Assembly: GCA_031425035.1 (NCBI GenBank)
Contig: JANPIN010000038.1
Span: forward strand, 11,485 to 75,484
Source: M3007 sp031425035
Lineage (GTDB): Bacteria; Bacteroidota; Bacteroidia; Chitinophagales; Saprospiraceae
Reading direction: 5' to 3'
DNA length: 64,000 nucleotides
A program made the translations under genes and the position numbers. Below, in pieces: positions 34,667 to 41,959 of this stretch; the stretch's first letter is position 1, and each line of letters begins with the position of its first letter. The notes below the pieces were generated by a model. It was given only the letters and a program-made list of their open reading frames with translations, made no database searches and was not told where the DNA came from.

Positions 34667-34846
34667 AGACGGGCGCTGCCCGTCGATGATGATGGCGCCC
34701 TTTCAGGGCTTGGGAGCGGGGAGGTAGTGGAGCAGTTATGAGAGGCCTTTGAAAAGGGTTTTAAAAGACGGGCGCTGCCGTCGATGATGATGGCGCCCTT
34801 TCAGGGCTTGGGAAGCTGATTATCGGAGGCCTTTGAAAGGGTTTTT
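34667..34846. repeat. Imperfect tandem duplication of a hairpin-rich unit
   Basis: Copy one (34,667-34,762) and copy two (34,766-34,846) share AGACGGGCGCTGCC(C)GTCGATGATGATGG, then CGCCCTTTCAGGGCTTGGGA, and each ends with GAGGCCTTTGAAA(A)GGGTTTT. Copy two lacks about 15 bases in the middle. Each copy has two small hairpins (GACGGGC...GCCCGTC and GCCCTTTCAGGGC). The end of copy two runs into the nudK promoter. Confidence 0.7.
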
Positions 34847-34865
34847 AGCTGATATTTGCTGCTCT

Positions 34866-34873
34866 TAAATTTG
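34866..34873 (+). promoter_or_regulatory. -7 element directly before nudK
   Basis: TAAATTTG matches TAnnTTTG and ends five bases before the nudK ATG, again predicting a leaderless or near-leaderless transcript. A TTTTTAG block lies about 18 bases upstream. Confidence 0.5.
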
Positions 34874-34878
34874 TAAAA

Positions 34879-35463
34879 ATGACCAACACCAACGTTCAGA
34901 TCAAACACATTGAAGTCCTTGCGGATAACTGGTACACGCTCCGCAAGGTGGTTTTTGAATACCAAAAAAAGGACGGCACCTGGGAAACCCAGAGTCGCGA
35001 AGCGTATGACCGGGGCAATGGCGCCGCTATTTTGCTCTACAACCCGCAGCAACAAACGGTGATCCTCACGCGGCAGTTCCGCATGCCGACCTACCTCAAT
35101 GGCAATACCAGCGGCATGCTGATCGAAGCCTGCGCCGGCCTGCTGGACAAGGACAATCCGGAAGACTGCATCCGCCGCGAAACGGAAGAAGAAACCGGCT
35201 ACAGGGTCACCGATGTACGCAAGGTGTTCGAGCTGTATATGTCGCCGGGCTCGGTGACGGAAATCCTGTATTTTTTCGTCGGCGAATATACCAGCGATAT
35301 GAAAACCCATGACGGCGGCGGCGCAGCAGATGAACAGGAAAACATCGAAGTGCTGGAAATGCCTTTTGCACAGGCCGTGGAAATGATGCAAAGCGGCGAG
35401 ATCAAGGACGCTAAAACGGTGATTCTGCTGCAGTATGCGCAGGTGAACAAGCTGCTGAATTAA
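34879..35463 (+). CDS. nudK: GDP-mannose pyrophosphatase NudK (Nudix hydrolase)
   Basis: 194 residues, the length of E. coli NudK. The Nudix region reads GLLDKDNPEDCIRRETEEETGY, and the acidic helix EEET binds magnesium. It is followed by the NudK-specific FELYMSPGSVTEILYFFVGEY and GGGAADEQENIEVLEMPF. The enzyme splits GDP-mannose to mannose-1-phosphate and GMP, limiting sugar-nucleotide supply. The N-terminal DNWYTLRKVVFEYQKKDGTW strands form the dimer interface. The start is fixed by the -7 element five bases upstream. A MITE-like element follows 15 bases after the stop. Confidence 0.92.
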   Translation: MTNTNVQIKHIEVLADNWYTLRKVVFEYQKKDGTWETQSREAYDRGNGAAILLYNPQQQTVILTRQFRMPTYLNGNTSGMLIEACAGLLDKDNPEDCIRRETEEETGYRVTDVRKVFELYMSPGSVTEILYFFVGEYTSDMKTHDGGGAADEQENIEVLEMPFAQAVEMMQSGEIKDAKTVILLQYAQVNKLLN

Positions 35464-35477
35464 ATAATAGAGTTGTT

Positions 35478-35652
35478 AATTTTTAGAGGCTGTCTCATAA
35501 GGGTGGTTTAGATAGGTTTAGAAAGTTTAGATGGGTTTAGAGTCCGAATACATAACATTGATTATCAATGCTGTACCTTTTTTTCTAAACCCCCTATAAA
35601 CCACCTAAACCCCTCTCTAAACTAAACTTGTGACACAGCCTCTGAAATTTTT
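35478..35652. mobile_element. MITE-like element with 20-bp terminal inverted repeats
   Basis: The left end AATTTTTAGAGGCTGTCTCA (35,478-35,497) and the right end TGACACAGCCTCTGAAATTT (35,631-35,650) are inverted copies with a few mismatches. GAGGCTGTCTCA resembles ends of some insertion sequences, from memory. Inside there is no gene but another palindromic repeat array: GGTTTAGA-type units (35,503-35,541) and their complement CTAAACC units (35,584-35,628). It looks non-autonomous. Confidence 0.6.
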
Positions 35653-35662
35653 CAGTTTAAAA

Positions 35663-35676
35663 GTTTTATATAAAAC
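35663..35676. promoter_or_regulatory. Operator 1 upstream of the MarR gene
   Basis: GTTTTATATAAAAC, a perfect 14-bp palindrome, lies where the -33 element of the likely promoter (GATCTTTG at 35,689-35,696) would be. Confidence 0.65.
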
Positions 35677-35697
35677 CAACTTTTGCCCGATCTTTGG

Positions 35698-35711
35698 GTT
35701 TTATATAAAAC
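35698..35711. promoter_or_regulatory. Operator 2 upstream of the MarR gene
   Basis: An identical copy of the 14-bp palindrome, 35 bases centre to centre from the first, over the expected transcription start and 12 bases before the ATG. Binding of the MarR-type product to both sites would block its own transcription. Confidence 0.65.
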
Positions 35712-35723
35712 TTTCTTGCTCCC

Positions 35724-36143
35724 ATGTTCGAATACTGCATCAATTTTAAAGTCCGCACCCTGTCCCGCATTCTCACGGCTACCTACAACCGGGCGTATGC
35801 GGAGGAAAAGGTGACTATTTCCCAGGCGGGCATTTTAATGTATGTGTTCATGGAACCGGGTTTGAAAATGAAGGAATTCACCGAGCGGCACCATATTAAT
35901 AAGTCGTCCCTGTCGCTGGAGGTGAAATTGATGGTGCAGTCCGGCTGGTTGGCACCCGACATGAAAAACGGGCTGCGGCTGACGGAGGACGGATATACCA
36001 AGGCCAAACGGGTGCATAAGATCTGGAAACGGGTGAATAGTTCCATCGCCGACCAACTGGGTAAAGAAGCGCTGGCGGGTCTGGAGGTTTTTTCGGAAAA
36101 TGTCATTGGGAAGTTGTCGAAGCAGGAAGTGGTAGCGGTCTGA
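35724..36143 (+). CDS. MarR-like winged-helix transcriptional regulator
   Basis: 139 residues. Helices around VTISQAGILMYVFMEPG, KMKEFTERHHINKSSLSLEVKLMVQSGWL and the wing NGLRLTEDGYTKAKRVHKIW give the MarR arrangement of dimer helices, helix-turn-helix and wing. Two identical perfect palindromes in the promoter make autorepression very likely. The hydrolase gene 132 bases downstream on the same strand is the likely controlled partner. The TGA stop lies inside the first hairpin of a large repeat (36,135-36,243), so the last residues (VVAV) are partly repeat-encoded. Confidence 0.82.
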   Translation: MFEYCINFKVRTLSRILTATYNRAYAEEKVTISQAGILMYVFMEPGLKMKEFTERHHINKSSLSLEVKLMVQSGWLAPDMKNGLRLTEDGYTKAKRVHKIWKRVNSSIADQLGKEALAGLEVFSENVIGKLSKQEVVAV

Positions 36144-36243
36144 CGGCTCTTTTGGCCGTCCGACCGCTTGGCTGCGAAGAACTGAGCAAGGAAGTAATTG
36201 CCGCGTACATAGCGGTCGGACGGCAAAAAAGCCGTCAGACCGC
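36135..36243. repeat. Paired mirrored hairpins between the MarR gene and hydrolase gene
   Basis: The first hairpin is GCGGTCTGACGGC/GCCGTCCGACCGC (36,135-36,167). The second is GCGGTCGGACGGC-AAAAAA-GCCGTCAGACCGC (36,212-36,243). Each folds on itself, and the two are also inverted copies of each other. The first contains the upstream stop codon. Confidence 0.8.
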
Positions 36244-36274
36244 AGAGCATTTTACCTATTGAAACTGTAACATT

Positions 36275-37132
36275 ATGCAAAATATAAAGCGTCAACTGAC
36301 CATTCAAGGTCTTCGGCTTTACCTGAACACCCTGGCTGTATTTAGCCCGGTGAAAGCCGGTGAAATTGCTTTTCAAATTTTCTGTACGCCGCGTCAAGGA
36401 CGTATACGGGAAAAGGACCAGGTTTTCCTGAATACAGCCGACGAGCAGAAAGACCTGTTTGTCAACGACTTAAACGTGCGTTGCTATCACTGGCGGGGCG
36501 CTGGTCCAACCGTGTTGTTGGTGCATGGCTGGGAAAGTAATGCGGCGCGCTGGCAGCGGGTCATTCGCCAGTTACGGGCCAAAGATTTCAACATTGTCGC
36601 AGTAGATGCTCCGGCCCATGGTAAGTCCGGTAGCCGGCAATTCAACGCGGTATTGTATGCCCACATGCTGGAAGTGGTCGTCGCGCAGTACCAGCCGCAG
36701 AGCCTGGTCGGTCACTCCATTGGCGGATTCGCGTGTTTGTTTCTTTTGCATACCGGCGAGGCGCCTTCGGTGCAGCAACTGGCCATCCTGGGCACCCCGG
36801 CCGAAATGACGAATATTGTGGCCGGTTATCAGCGCCTGCTGGGACTGAGCCAGCGGGTAATGCAGGGCATGGAGCAGGTTTTCCGCCGGCGTTTCGGGCG
36901 GGCATTCCATGAGCTTTCGGGACCGGTTATGGCCAGCGCTCTGCACATCGATGGACTGATCGTCCATGATTTAAACGATGCCACCGTGCCCTATGCCGAC
37001 GCTATGCTGTACGCCGAACACTGGCCACAGGCCCGTCTGGTAACCACGCGCAGCCAGGGCCACCGGCTGAATGGCGACGGCGTGCCGGAAACGGTGGTGG
37101 GATTTTTGCTGGGGGCGGGAGTGGCGGCGTAG
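36275..37132 (+). CDS. Alpha/beta-fold hydrolase
   Basis: 285 residues. Oxyanion region VLLVHGWESNAARW, conserved VAVDAPAHGKSGS, nucleophile elbow LVGHSIGGFACL, acid in VHDLNDATVPYADA and His in TRSQGHRLNGDG: a full catalytic triad. No signal peptide is obvious; a slightly hydrophobic N-terminal stretch (LRLYLNTLAVF) is present. Members of this group are often carboxylesterases of unknown substrate. It probably belongs to the MarR regulon next door. It ends opposite the ALDH gene, with two palindromes between. Confidence 0.87.
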   Translation: MQNIKRQLTIQGLRLYLNTLAVFSPVKAGEIAFQIFCTPRQGRIREKDQVFLNTADEQKDLFVNDLNVRCYHWRGAGPTVLLVHGWESNAARWQRVIRQLRAKDFNIVAVDAPAHGKSGSRQFNAVLYAHMLEVVVAQYQPQSLVGHSIGGFACLFLLHTGEAPSVQQLAILGTPAEMTNIVAGYQRLLGLSQRVMQGMEQVFRRRFGRAFHELSGPVMASALHIDGLIVHDLNDATVPYADAMLYAEHWPQARLVTTRSQGHRLNGDGVPETVVGFLLGAGVAA

Positions 37133-37151
37133 GTTAAGGGATAAATTAAAA

Positions 37152-37218
37152 ACGGCCAGACAAGCCCTCGCCCATCTGACCGTCAAATCTATACTTTTCA
37201 CGCGGATTAAAATCCGCG
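37152..37218. repeat. Palindromes between convergent hydrolase and ALDH genes
   Basis: The ACGGCCAGA/TCTGACCGT inverted pair (37,152-37,183) is followed by the 18-base palindrome CGCGGATTAAAATCCGCG (37,201-37,218). They may terminate both genes. The second resembles the centre of the element at 46,955-47,058. Confidence 0.6.
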
Positions 37219-37222
37219 CTCC

Positions 37223-38755
37223 CTAAAACGCAAACTCGATCCCCTGCGCCAGCGGCACCGTATCCGAATAATTGATCGTATTCGTCTGCCGGCGCATATA
37301 GGCCCGCCAGGCATCCGAGCCCGATTCGCGGCCGCCGCCGGTTTCTTTTTCGCCGCCGAAAGCGCCGCCGATCTCCGCGCCGGAAGTCCCGATGTTCACG
37401 TTGGCAATGCCGCAGTCGGAACCGTTCACCGAGAGGTAGCGCTCGGCTTCCTGCAGGTTATTGGTCATGATGGCCGAAGACAGGCCTTGTGGCACCCCGT
37501 TTTGCAGGGCCACGGCTTCTTCGATCGTGCTGTATTTCAATAAATAAAGGATGGGCGCGAAGGTTTCGTGCTGCACTATGTCCCAGTGGTTTTCCACTTC
37601 GGCAATGCAGGGTTTCACGTAACAGCCGCTTTCATAACCGGCGCCTTCCAGTACGCCGCCTTCCACGACGAAGGTGCCGCGCGCTTTTTTCACCTCACTA
37701 ATGGCGTGCAGGTAGTTTTCTACTGCATGTTTATCGATCAGCGGCCCCACGTGGTTATGCGGATTCAGCGGATCGCCGATGCGCAGTTGCGGATAAGCGG
37801 TCGCCAGCGCGGTTTTTACTTTATCATAAATGCTCTCGTGGATGATCAGGCGGCGCGTGGTCGTGCAGCGCTGACCAGCCGTACCGACCGCCCCGAAAAT
37901 AGCGCCGGTCAGCACGATTTTCATTTCGGCCGATGGCGTGATGATAATGGCGTTGTTGCCGCCCAGTTCGAGCAATGAGCGACCGAGTCGACCGGCTATG
38001 GCCTGACCCACTATGCGGCCCATGCGCGTACTGCCGGTCGCACTGACCAGCGGCACGCGGCCGTCTTTGGTCATGTATTCGCCGACTTTATAATCGCCGT
38101 TGATAATACAGCTGATACCTTCGGGCAAATCATTGGCTTTCAGCACTTTCTGAAATAAATTCTGGCAGGCAATAGCACAGAGCGGCGTTTTTTCCGAAGG
38201 TTTCCAGATGCAGACGTCGCCGCAAACCCAGGCCAGGCAGGCATTCCAGGACCAGACCGCCACCGGAAAATTGAAGGCCGAAATAATGCCCACAATGCCC
38301 AGCGGATGCCACTGCTCGTACATGCGGTGGTTGGGGCGCTCGGAGTGCATGGTCAGGCCGTATAACTGGCGCGAAAGTCCGACCGCGAAGTCGCAGATAT
38401 CGATCATTTCCTGCACCTCGCCATAGCCTTCCTGCAGGCTTTTGCCCATTTCATAACTGACCAGGCGGCCCAGCGGCTCTTTGTACTGGCGCAGCACGTC
38501 GCCGAACTGCCGCACGATCTCACCGCGTTTGGGCGCCGGCATTTCCCGCCAGACCTTAAAAGCGGATTCGGCCGTGGCCATCACCGTATCGTACTGTTCG
38601 CGGGTGGTAATGCTCACCGAACCGATGTAGGCCCCATCGACTGGCGAGTGGGAATCGAGGTAACGACGGCTGCCGGTCACATCCTGCTGGCCGGTCCAGG
38701 CGCCCTGATTGCGGGTTTTGAGGCCCAGTTTCTTTAAAAATTCTTTTGGTTGCAT
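37223..38755 (-). CDS. Aldehyde dehydrogenase, ALDH7/aminoadipate-semialdehyde type
   Basis: 510 residues. NAD-site and catalytic landmarks: WHPLGIVGIISAFNFPVAVW, WKPSEKTPL, SATGSTRMGRIVGQAIAGR, general-base Glu in LLELGGNNAIII and nucleophile Cys in GTAGQRCTTTRRL. FGGEKETGGGRESGSDAW near the C-terminus is typical of ALDH7 (antiquitin), which oxidises alpha-aminoadipic semialdehyde in lysine breakdown. That substrate is inferred from similarity. Cytoplasmic. A -7 element (38,805-38,812) sits 49 bases before the ATG. Confidence 0.9.
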   Translation of the reverse strand: MQPKEFLKKLGLKTRNQGAWTGQQDVTGSRRYLDSHSPVDGAYIGSVSITTREQYDTVMATAESAFKVWREMPAPKRGEIVRQFGDVLRQYKEPLGRLVSYEMGKSLQEGYGEVQEMIDICDFAVGLSRQLYGLTMHSERPNHRMYEQWHPLGIVGIISAFNFPVAVWSWNACLAWVCGDVCIWKPSEKTPLCAIACQNLFQKVLKANDLPEGISCIINGDYKVGEYMTKDGRVPLVSATGSTRMGRIVGQAIAGRLGRSLLELGGNNAIIITPSAEMKIVLTGAIFGAVGTAGQRCTTTRRLIIHESIYDKVKTALATAYPQLRIGDPLNPHNHVGPLIDKHAVENYLHAISEVKKARGTFVVEGGVLEGAGYESGCYVKPCIAEVENHWDIVQHETFAPILYLLKYSTIEEAVALQNGVPQGLSSAIMTNNLQEAERYLSVNGSDCGIANVNIGTSGAEIGGAFGGEKETGGGRESGSDAWRAYMRRQTNTINYSDTVPLAQGIEFAF

Positions 38756-38804
38756 TTGCGTGGTAGGTGGTGGATGAAGACGGTTACGGGGTAAAAAACG
38801 GGCG

Positions 38805-38812
38805 CAAAGGTA
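38805..38812 (-). promoter_or_regulatory. -7 element of the ALDH gene
   Basis: The minus strand reads TACCTTTG, a perfect TAnnTTTG. The element lies between the ruvC stop and the ALDH start, so ALDH need not depend on ruvC transcription. Confidence 0.5.
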
Positions 38813-38843
38813 ACAATTTGCCCAAACAGAACCTGCAACAACT

Positions 38844-39407
38844 CTACTTTACCCGGTCGGGGTTGCTTTTCAAAAATCCACTCCAGCCATTATGCGTTTT
38901 CTGGCCGCCCAGACTTTTATTCGACGATTGATACCAGTGACAAACGGCGGCGCCTAAGGCATCGGTCGCGTCGAAATATTTTTCCGTAAACGTTCTTTTC
39001 AGGATATTTTCCAGCATGGCCGCCACCTGCTCTTTGGAAGCATTGCCGTTTCCCGTAATGGCTTTTTTGATTTTCTTGGGCATATACTCCGTCGTTTCCA
39101 GCTTGTTGACCATGCCGGCAGCGATGGCAACGCCCTGTGCACGGCCCAGTTTAAGCATGGATTGCACATTTTTCCCGAAAAACGGCGCCTCGATGGCCAT
39201 TTGCGTCGGCTCATACTGCCGGATCAGATCCTGCACCTGCTCGAATATGTAGCGCAGTTTTTCGGTATGCTCGGCGCCAATATGGGCGAACGTGACCACA
39301 CCCATTTCCACCACGGTCATACCCAGCTTGGTGGCGTCGATAATCGCAAAGCCGAGCACATTGGTCCCGGGATCAATGCCCAGAATGCGGGTTTTTTGTT
39401 CTTCCAT
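38844..39407 (-). CDS. ruvC: Holliday junction resolvase RuvC
   Basis: 187 residues. The catalytic acids are in RILGIDPGTNVLGFA (Asp12), AIEAPFFGKN (Glu near 73) and KYFDATDALGAAVCHWY (Asp pair near 145). The GKNVQSMLKLGRAQGVAI segment is diagnostic. RuvC cuts Holliday junctions moved by RuvAB. The C-terminus extends about 20 residues beyond the core. The ATG lies four bases after a near-consensus -7 element, predicting a leaderless mRNA. Confidence 0.95.
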   Translation of the reverse strand: MEEQKTRILGIDPGTNVLGFAIIDATKLGMTVVEMGVVTFAHIGAEHTEKLRYIFEQVQDLIRQYEPTQMAIEAPFFGKNVQSMLKLGRAQGVAIAAGMVNKLETTEYMPKKIKKAITGNGNASKEQVAAMLENILKRTFTEKYFDATDALGAAVCHWYQSSNKSLGGQKTHNGWSGFLKSNPDRVK

Positions 39408-39411
39408 GCTG

Positions 39412-39419
39412 CGAAAGTA
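39412..39419 (-). promoter_or_regulatory. Near-consensus -7 element directly before ruvC
   Basis: The minus strand reads TACTTTCG (one mismatch to TAnnTTTG), four bases before the ATG. Confidence 0.35.
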
Positions 39420-39477
39420 CGGCAGGCAGAAAAAACCGGCCCGATTAAAAAAAGGCGGCTAGGTTCGGCGGGTGCGC

Positions 39478-39485
39478 TACTTTTG
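39478..39485 (+). promoter_or_regulatory. -7 element of the 3-hydroxyacyl-CoA dehydrogenase gene
   Basis: TACTTTTG matches TAnnTTTG. The leader would be about 25 bases. It is divergent from the ruvC promoter about 60 bases away. Confidence 0.5.
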
Positions 39486-39517
39486 CAGCTTCCGACAAAA
39501 ACGACAAAACACAAAAC

Positions 39518-40687
39518 ATGGATACGATCGGCATATTAGGCGCTGGAGCAATGGGCGGCGGTATAGCACAGGTGGCCGCAGCAGCCGGACATAATGTGGT
39601 AATTTGTGACAACCTCACCATCGCCCTGGCCAAAGCGGGCAAAAACATCCAGGCTTCGCTGAAATCGATGGTGGACCGCGGCAAAATGGAGGACTCGGAC
39701 GCTTACTCCCTCAACAGCCGCATTCGCTTCACCGACCACATGAGCGAATTCCGCAAATGCTCCCTGATTATCGAAGCCATTGTGGAAGACGTCGAGCAAA
39801 AGCAGATTGCTTTCAAAAGCATGGAAGCCATTGTGGACGATAAAACCATCCTGGCCAGTAACACCTCCTCGCTGTCTATTTCGGCGATGGGCGCTCACCT
39901 GCGCCATCCGGAGCGCTTACTCGGTATCCACTTTTTCAATCCTGCACCCCAGATGCGGCTGGTGGAGATCATTCCGGCGCTGCAAACCGACCCGGATATC
40001 GTGCAGCGCGCCCGCAGTCTGGTGGAAGGCTGGGGTAAAACCACCGTTTTGGCCAAGGATACGCCCGGTTTCATCGTTAATCGCGTCGCCCGGCCCTATT
40101 ATGGGGAGGCGCTGCGGATCTATGACGAGGGCATTGCGGACATCGCGACCATCGACTGGGCCATGCGCGATCTGGCCGGTTTTCGCATGGGGCCCTTTGA
40201 ATTAATGGACTTTATCGGCAACGACATCAATTACTCGGTGACCCAGATCGTGTTCGAGAATTTCTACTACGATCCGCGTTACCGCCCTTCTTTTACCCAA
40301 AAACGTCTGGTGGACGCCCATTTTTTCGGCAAAAAGACCAAACGCGGTTTTTACGACTATCGCGAAGGCGCCGTGAACCCGGAAGCCGTGAAGGACGAAG
40401 CCCTGGGCAAAGTAATCGCCAGTCGTATTATAGCCATGTTGATCAATGAAGCCGCCGAAACCTGTTACCTGCGCATCGCCACACGCGACGATATTGATAT
40501 GGCCATGACCCAGGGCGTAAATTATCCCAAAGGCCTGCTCGCCTGGGCCGACGAGATCGGTATCGAAAAAGTAGTGGAAAAAATGGACGCCCTCTACGTG
40601 GAATACCTGGAAGACCGCTACCGCTGTAGCCCTATGCTGCGGAAAATGATGCGTGAAGGGAAGACCTTTTATGAAGTAATGAAATGA
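39518..40687 (+). CDS. 3-hydroxyacyl-CoA dehydrogenase
   Basis: 389 residues. Rossmann motif GILGAGAMGGGIAQVAAAAGH (about 6-26), then LIIEAIVEDVEQKQIAF, the catalytic His in LLGIHFFNPAPQMRLVEII, and KDTPGFIVNRVARPYYGEALRI, followed by two copies of the C-terminal helical domain (FELMDFIGNDINY; a second with INEAAETCYLRIATRDDID). The doubled C-terminus matches the longer PaaH/FadB-like form rather than the 280-residue single-domain form. It oxidises L-3-hydroxyacyl-CoA with NAD in fatty acid or phenylacetate breakdown. The final codons EVMK and TGA stop lie in a family A repeat. Confidence 0.92.
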   Translation: MDTIGILGAGAMGGGIAQVAAAAGHNVVICDNLTIALAKAGKNIQASLKSMVDRGKMEDSDAYSLNSRIRFTDHMSEFRKCSLIIEAIVEDVEQKQIAFKSMEAIVDDKTILASNTSSLSISAMGAHLRHPERLLGIHFFNPAPQMRLVEIIPALQTDPDIVQRARSLVEGWGKTTVLAKDTPGFIVNRVARPYYGEALRIYDEGIADIATIDWAMRDLAGFRMGPFELMDFIGNDINYSVTQIVFENFYYDPRYRPSFTQKRLVDAHFFGKKTKRGFYDYREGAVNPEAVKDEALGKVIASRIIAMLINEAAETCYLRIATRDDIDMAMTQGVNYPKGLLAWADEIGIEKVVEKMDALYVEYLEDRYRCSPMLRKMMREGKTFYEVMK

Positions 40688-40712
40688 TAAAGTGATGAAG
40701 TGATAAAGGTAA
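40671..40712. repeat. Family A repeat at the 3' end of the dehydrogenase gene
   Basis: ATGAAGTAATGAAATGATAA then AGTGATGAAGTGATAAAGG. One arm only. The gene's stop codon is inside it. The same unit is found between the tRNA genes 17 kb away. Confidence 0.75.
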
Positions 40713-40765
40713 AAATCCGTACCGACGAAAAAGTCGTTAGTTAATATTTACGCCCGTACTTAACC

Positions 40766-41869
40766 ATGAGAAAACTTCTATCCCTTTGGTGTTGCTGTTT
40801 CCTGCTTTTCAGTGGGCTGCGTGCGCAAAACGGCACGGTACAGGTAGGCCTGGAAATAGCGGACGCAACGTGCTTCGACCGAAATGACGGGATTTTTGAA
40901 GTTAAATTACTGGCGGGTACGGTGCCGGTCATAATTTACTGGAAAAACGTGGATAACGGCGAGTACGGTTACCGCGCTTTCGCGACCATCGGCCAGGTGG
41001 TGGTGCTGGACAGTTTGTTTCGCGGCAACTACGACTTCGTATTTTATGAAGCCGACGGCAAAAAAACCTTCGTCAGCAGCACCCTGAATTCACCCCCGGC
41101 TTTAGTGTCGACTTTTACGGCGCTGGGGGAAAAATGTGCCGGTGAAAACGCCGGCAGCTTGTCGATCACCTCGGTCAATGGCGGCGTCCCCCCCTATCAA
41201 TACGCCTTGAATAATACGCCGCCGGGCAGCCAGACTTTCTGGACCGATCTGACGCCGGGCCCTTATTTCCTGACCATTGTGGATGCCCGGGGCTGCACCC
41301 AACAGGCCGGCGCCGTACTGCCGGTGGGCACGCAATTCACGTTTAACATTGGCGCCGATACCTCGATCTTCTCCGGCGACACCCTGCGTTATCACTTGAC
41401 GGCCAACCAGTTGCTTGATTCGGTGCGCTGGTCGCCGGCCCGCTACGCGCAGAACCTGCCGCTGGATAATGCCCGGCTGTTCCCCTTTTCCACCACCACT
41501 TTCCGGGCCTACGCCACCGATACGGCCGGTTGCATCGCGACGGATGAAATTACCCTGACGGTTCACCGGTTGCGCGACGTGTACCTGCCCAATGCTTTCG
41601 CCCCGGAAAGCAGTGATCAGGCCAACCGCATGTTTACCGTCTATACCGGCGGCGGCGTGGCCCGGGTGGAAAGCCTGCAGATCTTCGACCGGGGAGCACG
41701 ACCGATATTTGATCGTCAGCAATTTGAGCCCAACGATCCGGCCATGGGCTGGGATGGCACCTTCCGGGGCAAACCCCTGTTGCCGGATGTGTATGTATAC
41801 CACGCCGTCGTCCGCTATACCGATGGCCGCACCGAAGATTTTACCGGCGACGTCACCCTGCTGCGCTAG
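40766..41869 (+). CDS. Secreted protein with gliding-motility-type (T9SS type B) C-terminal domain
   Basis: 367 residues. Signal peptide MRKLLSLWCCCFLLFSGLRA, cut before Q. Two or three beta-sandwich repeats follow; one carries GVPPYQYALNN and TPGPYFLTIVDARGCTQ, as in SprB-type adhesin repeats. The last 90 residues are the gliding motility-associated C-terminal domain: VYLPNAFAPESSDQANRMF, LQIFDRGARPIFD, PAMGWDGTFRGKPLLPDVYVY and the ending TGDVTLLR. This is a type B sorting signal for the type IX secretion system, so the protein should reach the cell surface. The usual Trp-Gly of IFDRWG is GA here. Confidence 0.88.
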   Translation: MRKLLSLWCCCFLLFSGLRAQNGTVQVGLEIADATCFDRNDGIFEVKLLAGTVPVIIYWKNVDNGEYGYRAFATIGQVVVLDSLFRGNYDFVFYEADGKKTFVSSTLNSPPALVSTFTALGEKCAGENAGSLSITSVNGGVPPYQYALNNTPPGSQTFWTDLTPGPYFLTIVDARGCTQQAGAVLPVGTQFTFNIGADTSIFSGDTLRYHLTANQLLDSVRWSPARYAQNLPLDNARLFPFSTTTFRAYATDTAGCIATDEITLTVHRLRDVYLPNAFAPESSDQANRMFTVYTGGGVARVESLQIFDRGARPIFDRQQFEPNDPAMGWDGTFRGKPLLPDVYVYHAVVRYTDGRTEDFTGDVTLLR

Positions 41870-41943
41870 TGCCGTCGAACAATTTTCATTTTCCACTGTC
41901 GATGCATCCGTATAGCTTGTGTGCTGTACCTTCGATTTCGTTT

Positions 41944-41951
41944 TATCTTTG
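41944..41951 (+). promoter_or_regulatory. -7 element directly before the TolC-like gene
   Basis: TATCTTTG, a perfect TAnnTTTG, ends eight bases before the ATG at 41,960. The transcript would start at or within one or two bases of the start codon. Confidence 0.5.
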
Positions 41952-41959
41952 CTTTCCTT

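Noticed and set aside
35478..35652. Complete insertion sequence
   Set aside because: The element is only about 175 bp and holds no transposase frame, so it is at most a MITE-like remnant.
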